NCBI GenBank assembly: GCA_030537915.1
Contig: JAUNUZ010000087.1
Location: forward strand, 1-8,206
DNA: 8,206 nucleotides
Source: Micrococcales bacterium
GTDB taxonomy: Bacteria; Actinomycetota; Actinomycetes; Actinomycetales; Dermatophilaceae
Reading direction: 5' to 3'
Shown in pieces: positions 6,908 to 8,206 of this stretch (position 1 is the stretch's first letter; each line of letters starts with the position of its first letter). The notes under the pieces are model-generated. The model was not told the origin of the DNA. It did not search any database and saw nothing but the letters and a program-made list of their open reading frames with translations. Made by a program: the position numbers and the translations under genes.

Positions 6908-6931
6908 TGCGTCTCAGGCTATGAGACGCAA
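6903..6931 (-). promoter_or_regulatory. leuC: Possible leuCD promoter
   Basis: The right arm of the inverted repeat, read on the minus strand, gives TTGCGT (6931-6926), followed after 17 bases by AAGTTT (6908-6903). The -10 match is weak. The start point would lie near 6896, giving leuC a leader of about 75 bases with its strong ribosome site. The symmetric repeat would then cover the promoters of both divergent genes. Confidence 0.3.
6907..6931. promoter_or_regulatory. Perfect inverted repeat, likely NdgR operator
   Basis: The arms ttgcgtctca (6907-6916) and tgagacgcaa (6922-6931) are exact reverse complements around ggcta. The element lies between divergent leuC and ndgR, the place where IclR-family regulators of this branch bind to control leuCD and themselves. 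Symmetry and position are observed; the identity of the bound protein is inference. Confidence 0.75.
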
Positions 6932-6942
6932 CAATGCTCCTA
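6907..6942 (+). promoter_or_regulatory. ndgR: Likely ndgR promoter, leaderless start
   Basis: TTGCGT (6907-6912), a 17-base spacer and AACAAT (6930-6935) form a reasonable housekeeping-type promoter. A start 7 bases after the -10 falls on the A of the ndgR ATG at 6942. No Shine-Dalgarno sequence is visible before this ATG, which agrees with a leaderless mRNA. The operator arms coincide with the -35 and -10, so binding would block transcription (autorepression). Confidence 0.5.
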
Positions 6943-7727
6943 TGGAAAGCACCAGCGGTGTAGGCGTCCTCGACAAGGCTGCCACCGTGCTCAGCGCGTT
7001 GGAGGCCGGCCCGTCGACACTCGCGCAGCTCGTGCAGAGCACGGGACTGGCCCGCCCGACCGCTCATCGCCTGGCCGTCGCGCTCGAGCACCATCGGCTC
7101 GTGTCACGCGACATGCAGGGCCGATTCATCCTCGGCCCGCGCCTGGCGGAGCTCGCCTCGGCGGCCGGGGAAGACCGACTCCTGGCCGCCGCCGGAGCGG
7201 TGCTGGGCGCCCTGCGCGATCACACGAACGAGTCGGCGCAGCTATTCCGCCGCCAAGGCGACATGCGGATTTGCGTCGCGGCCGCGGAGCGTCCGATGGG
7301 CCTGCGCGACTCCATCCCGGTGGGGGCGACACTGTCAATGCTCGCTGGGTCCGCCGCCCAGGTGCTCCTCGCCTGGGAGGAGCCGGACCGGCTGCACCGC
7401 GGCCTGCAGGGCGCCGAGTTCACGGCGACGACCCTGTCCGCAGTCCGCCGTCGGGGATGGTCGCAAAGCGTCGGCGAGCGCGAGCCGGGAGTTGCTTCCG
7501 TCTCGGCCCCGGTGCGCAACCCCGCCGGTCGCGTCATCGCGGCTGTGTCGATCTCCGGGCCCATCGAGCGCGTCTCGCGCCAGCCTGGTCGGCTGCACGC
7601 CGCGACGGTGGTCGCCGGGGCGAACAAGCTCACCGAAGTGCTCGCCCGGGCGCACGCCGCCCAGCAGCAGTCGGGATCGCCCGCGCGCAGTGACCATTTC
7701 AGCCACGATGCGGCGCACGGCGGCTGA
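6942..7727 (+). CDS. ndgR: IclR-family regulator, NdgR/LtbR type
   Basis: This transcription factor controls leuCD and, in Streptomyces, also genes of cysteine/methionine metabolism and antibiotic production. From ATG 6942 the 261 residues begin with SGVGVLDKA, the conserved NdgR start. The N-terminal winged helix (about 6-65) includes the recognition segment GLARPTAHRLAVALE (35-49) and the wing DMQGRFILGPRLAEL (57-71). The C-terminal IclR effector domain carries SAQLFRRQGDMRICVAAAE (98-116), AGSAAQVLLAWEEP (135-148), GWSQSVGEREPGVASVSAP (172-190) and AVSISGPIER (201-210). A low-complexity tail of about 20 residues (241-261) is longer than in the homologues I know. An upstream in-frame ATG at 6873 would add 23 atypical residues and read across the operator, so I reject it. 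It converges on the Usp gene with a 23-base gap. Confidence 0.95.
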   Translation: MESTSGVGVLDKAATVLSALEAGPSTLAQLVQSTGLARPTAHRLAVALEHHRLVSRDMQGRFILGPRLAELASAAGEDRLLAAAGAVLGALRDHTNESAQLFRRQGDMRICVAAAERPMGLRDSIPVGATLSMLAGSAAQVLLAWEEPDRLHRGLQGAEFTATTLSAVRRRGWSQSVGEREPGVASVSAPVRNPAGRVIAAVSISGPIERVSRQPGRLHAATVVAGANKLTEVLARAHAAQQQSGSPARSDHFSHDAAHGG

Positions 7728-7750
7728 TCGCCCTTGTCACTCGGGATCGT

Positions 7751-8206
7751 CTACCGCAGCAGCTCCCCCGCACGTTCGATCTCCGGGTCGGCCGATCCCT
7801 TTTCGCGTGGGTGGGGGGGCACGATCAGGACCGGGCATGCAGCGCCACGCAGCACCGCTCGGGCGGTGCTGCCCAAGTGGGCGCCGAAATAGGCAGGCAT
7901 CGGCCGCCGTACCAGGACCACGAGCTCGGCTTCTGCGCCTGCTGCGGAGATGGCGCGGCTGGGCCGGTCGTAGACGACCCGTACCGTGACGGGGACGTCG
8001 GGGTGGCGTTCCCGCCAGCCGTCCAGTTCGTGCTCGATGAACCGTGTTCCCGCGTCCAACCATTCCGGGTCGCGGGTGCGGGCTTCGACGAGGTTGGCGT
8101 AGGCGTCCGGCAGGTCCCAAGCGTGCACCACCTCAAGGCTGGCGCCGGTGGCGGCAGCGTGGTCGAACCCCGCCTCAAGGAGCTCGGCGGAGTGCTCCGC
8201 CGAGCG
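7751..8206 (-). CDS. Universal stress protein (UspA family), 5' end outside the window
   Basis: The frame is open from the right edge to TAG at 7753-7751 (151 codons visible), so the start is missing. Visible sequence begins with SAEHSAELLEAGFDHAAATG (visible residues 2-21) and LEVVHAWDLP, equivalent to the region just after the DGS loop of UspA proteins. It ends with a domain containing VTVRVVYDRPSRAI, AELVVLVRR and FGAHLGSTARAVLRGAACPVLIVPP. The terminal GST-x-A-x-x-x-L-x-x-A-x-CPV element of the nucleotide-binding fold is kept, but the G-x2-G that normally precedes it (as in SRGxGGF) is replaced by VRRPMPAYFG, so ATP binding may be lost. Whether this is the only domain or the second of a tandem Usp protein cannot be seen. 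The cellular role is unspecified. Confidence 0.85.
   Translation of the reverse strand, partial: RSAEHSAELLEAGFDHAAATGASLEVVHAWDLPDAYANLVEARTRDPEWLDAGTRFIEHELDGWRERHPDVPVTVRVVYDRPSRAISAAGAEAELVVLVRRPMPAYFGAHLGSTARAVLRGAACPVLIVPPHPREKGSADPEIERAGELLR
7850..7873. repeat. Perfect 10-bp stem inverted repeat inside usp
   Basis: The arms gcagcaccgc (7850-7859) and gcggtgctgc (7864-7873) flank a tcgg loop. It lies within codons for the GSTARAVLRGAAC segment, so it may be a by-product of GC-rich codons, or an mRNA hairpin. No function is claimed. Confidence 0.5.
8182..8205. repeat. Perfect 11-bp inverted repeat inside usp at the window edge
   Basis: The arms gctcggcggag (8182-8192) and ctccgccgagc (8195-8205) surround 2 bases. 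It lies in the N-terminal part of the visible Usp reading frame, over SAEHSAELL codons. The repeated Ser-Ala-Glu and Ala-Glu-Leu codons could create it by chance. Confidence 0.5.

Noticed and set aside
6873..6941. Upstream ATG start for ndgR at 6873
   Set aside because: It would translate through the operator and add residues absent from homologues.
1..8206. tRNA or rRNA genes, CRISPR arrays, insertion sequences, toxin-antitoxin or phage genes
   Set aside because: I looked for repeat-spacer patterns, transposase motifs and cloverleaf-like segments and found none; the region reads as conserved core chromosome.

Overview
This window is a high-GC (roughly 70% by eye) stretch of actinobacterial chromosome. 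The case for Actinomycetota rests on gene content and order: an NdgR/LtbR-type IclR regulator divergent from leuC-leuD, followed by an HU protein with a basic tail, then an F420-cofactor guanylyltransferase (CofC/FbiD), an acyltransferase and gpsA. From memory, the same order and orientations occur in Mycobacterium tuberculosis (gpsA, Rv2983/fbiD, ppk, mutT1, hupB, leuD, leuC, Rv2989), but here ppk and mutT1 are absent and a plsC-type gene sits next to gpsA. The fbiD homologue implies an F420-producing lineage. I do not assign a genus.

Layout, left to right. 60-1220 (+): PLP-dependent trans-sulfuration enzyme of the cystathionine gamma-lyase type. 1232-2233 (-): gpsA, convergent with it. 2230-2964 (-): plsC-like acyltransferase, overlapping gpsA by 4 bases (phospholipid precursor operon). 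2965-3151: divergent intergenic region with a 27-bp palindrome and a duplicated cofC translation-start segment. 3152-4120 (+): cofC/fbiD with a long C-terminal extension that runs antisense into hup. 3966-4370 (-): HU. 4371-4817: about 450 bases with no convincing gene, including the least GC-rich patch of the window. 4818-5420 and 5424-6821 (-): leuD and leuC, 3 bases apart. 6822-6941: divergent control region with a perfect 10+5+10 inverted repeat and a partial second copy. 6942-7727 (+): ndgR, probably leaderless. 7751-8206 (-): UspA-family protein cut by the window edge.

How they fit together. gpsA and plsC act in sequence on glycerol-3-phosphate and its acylated products. leuC and leuD form the two subunits of isopropylmalate isomerase, and ndgR is their likely regulator and its own. 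NdgR-type regulators also control sulfur amino acid genes in Streptomyces, so the trans-sulfuration gene at the left end may belong to the same physiological theme, although I see no matching operator beside it.

This is mostly ordinary housekeeping chromosome; I found no mobile element, CRISPR array, RNA gene or new multi-gene system. The points of interest are regulatory (ndgR-leuC operator pair, plsC-cofC palindrome, hup upstream region) and structural (cofC start duplication and its C-terminal extension over hup).
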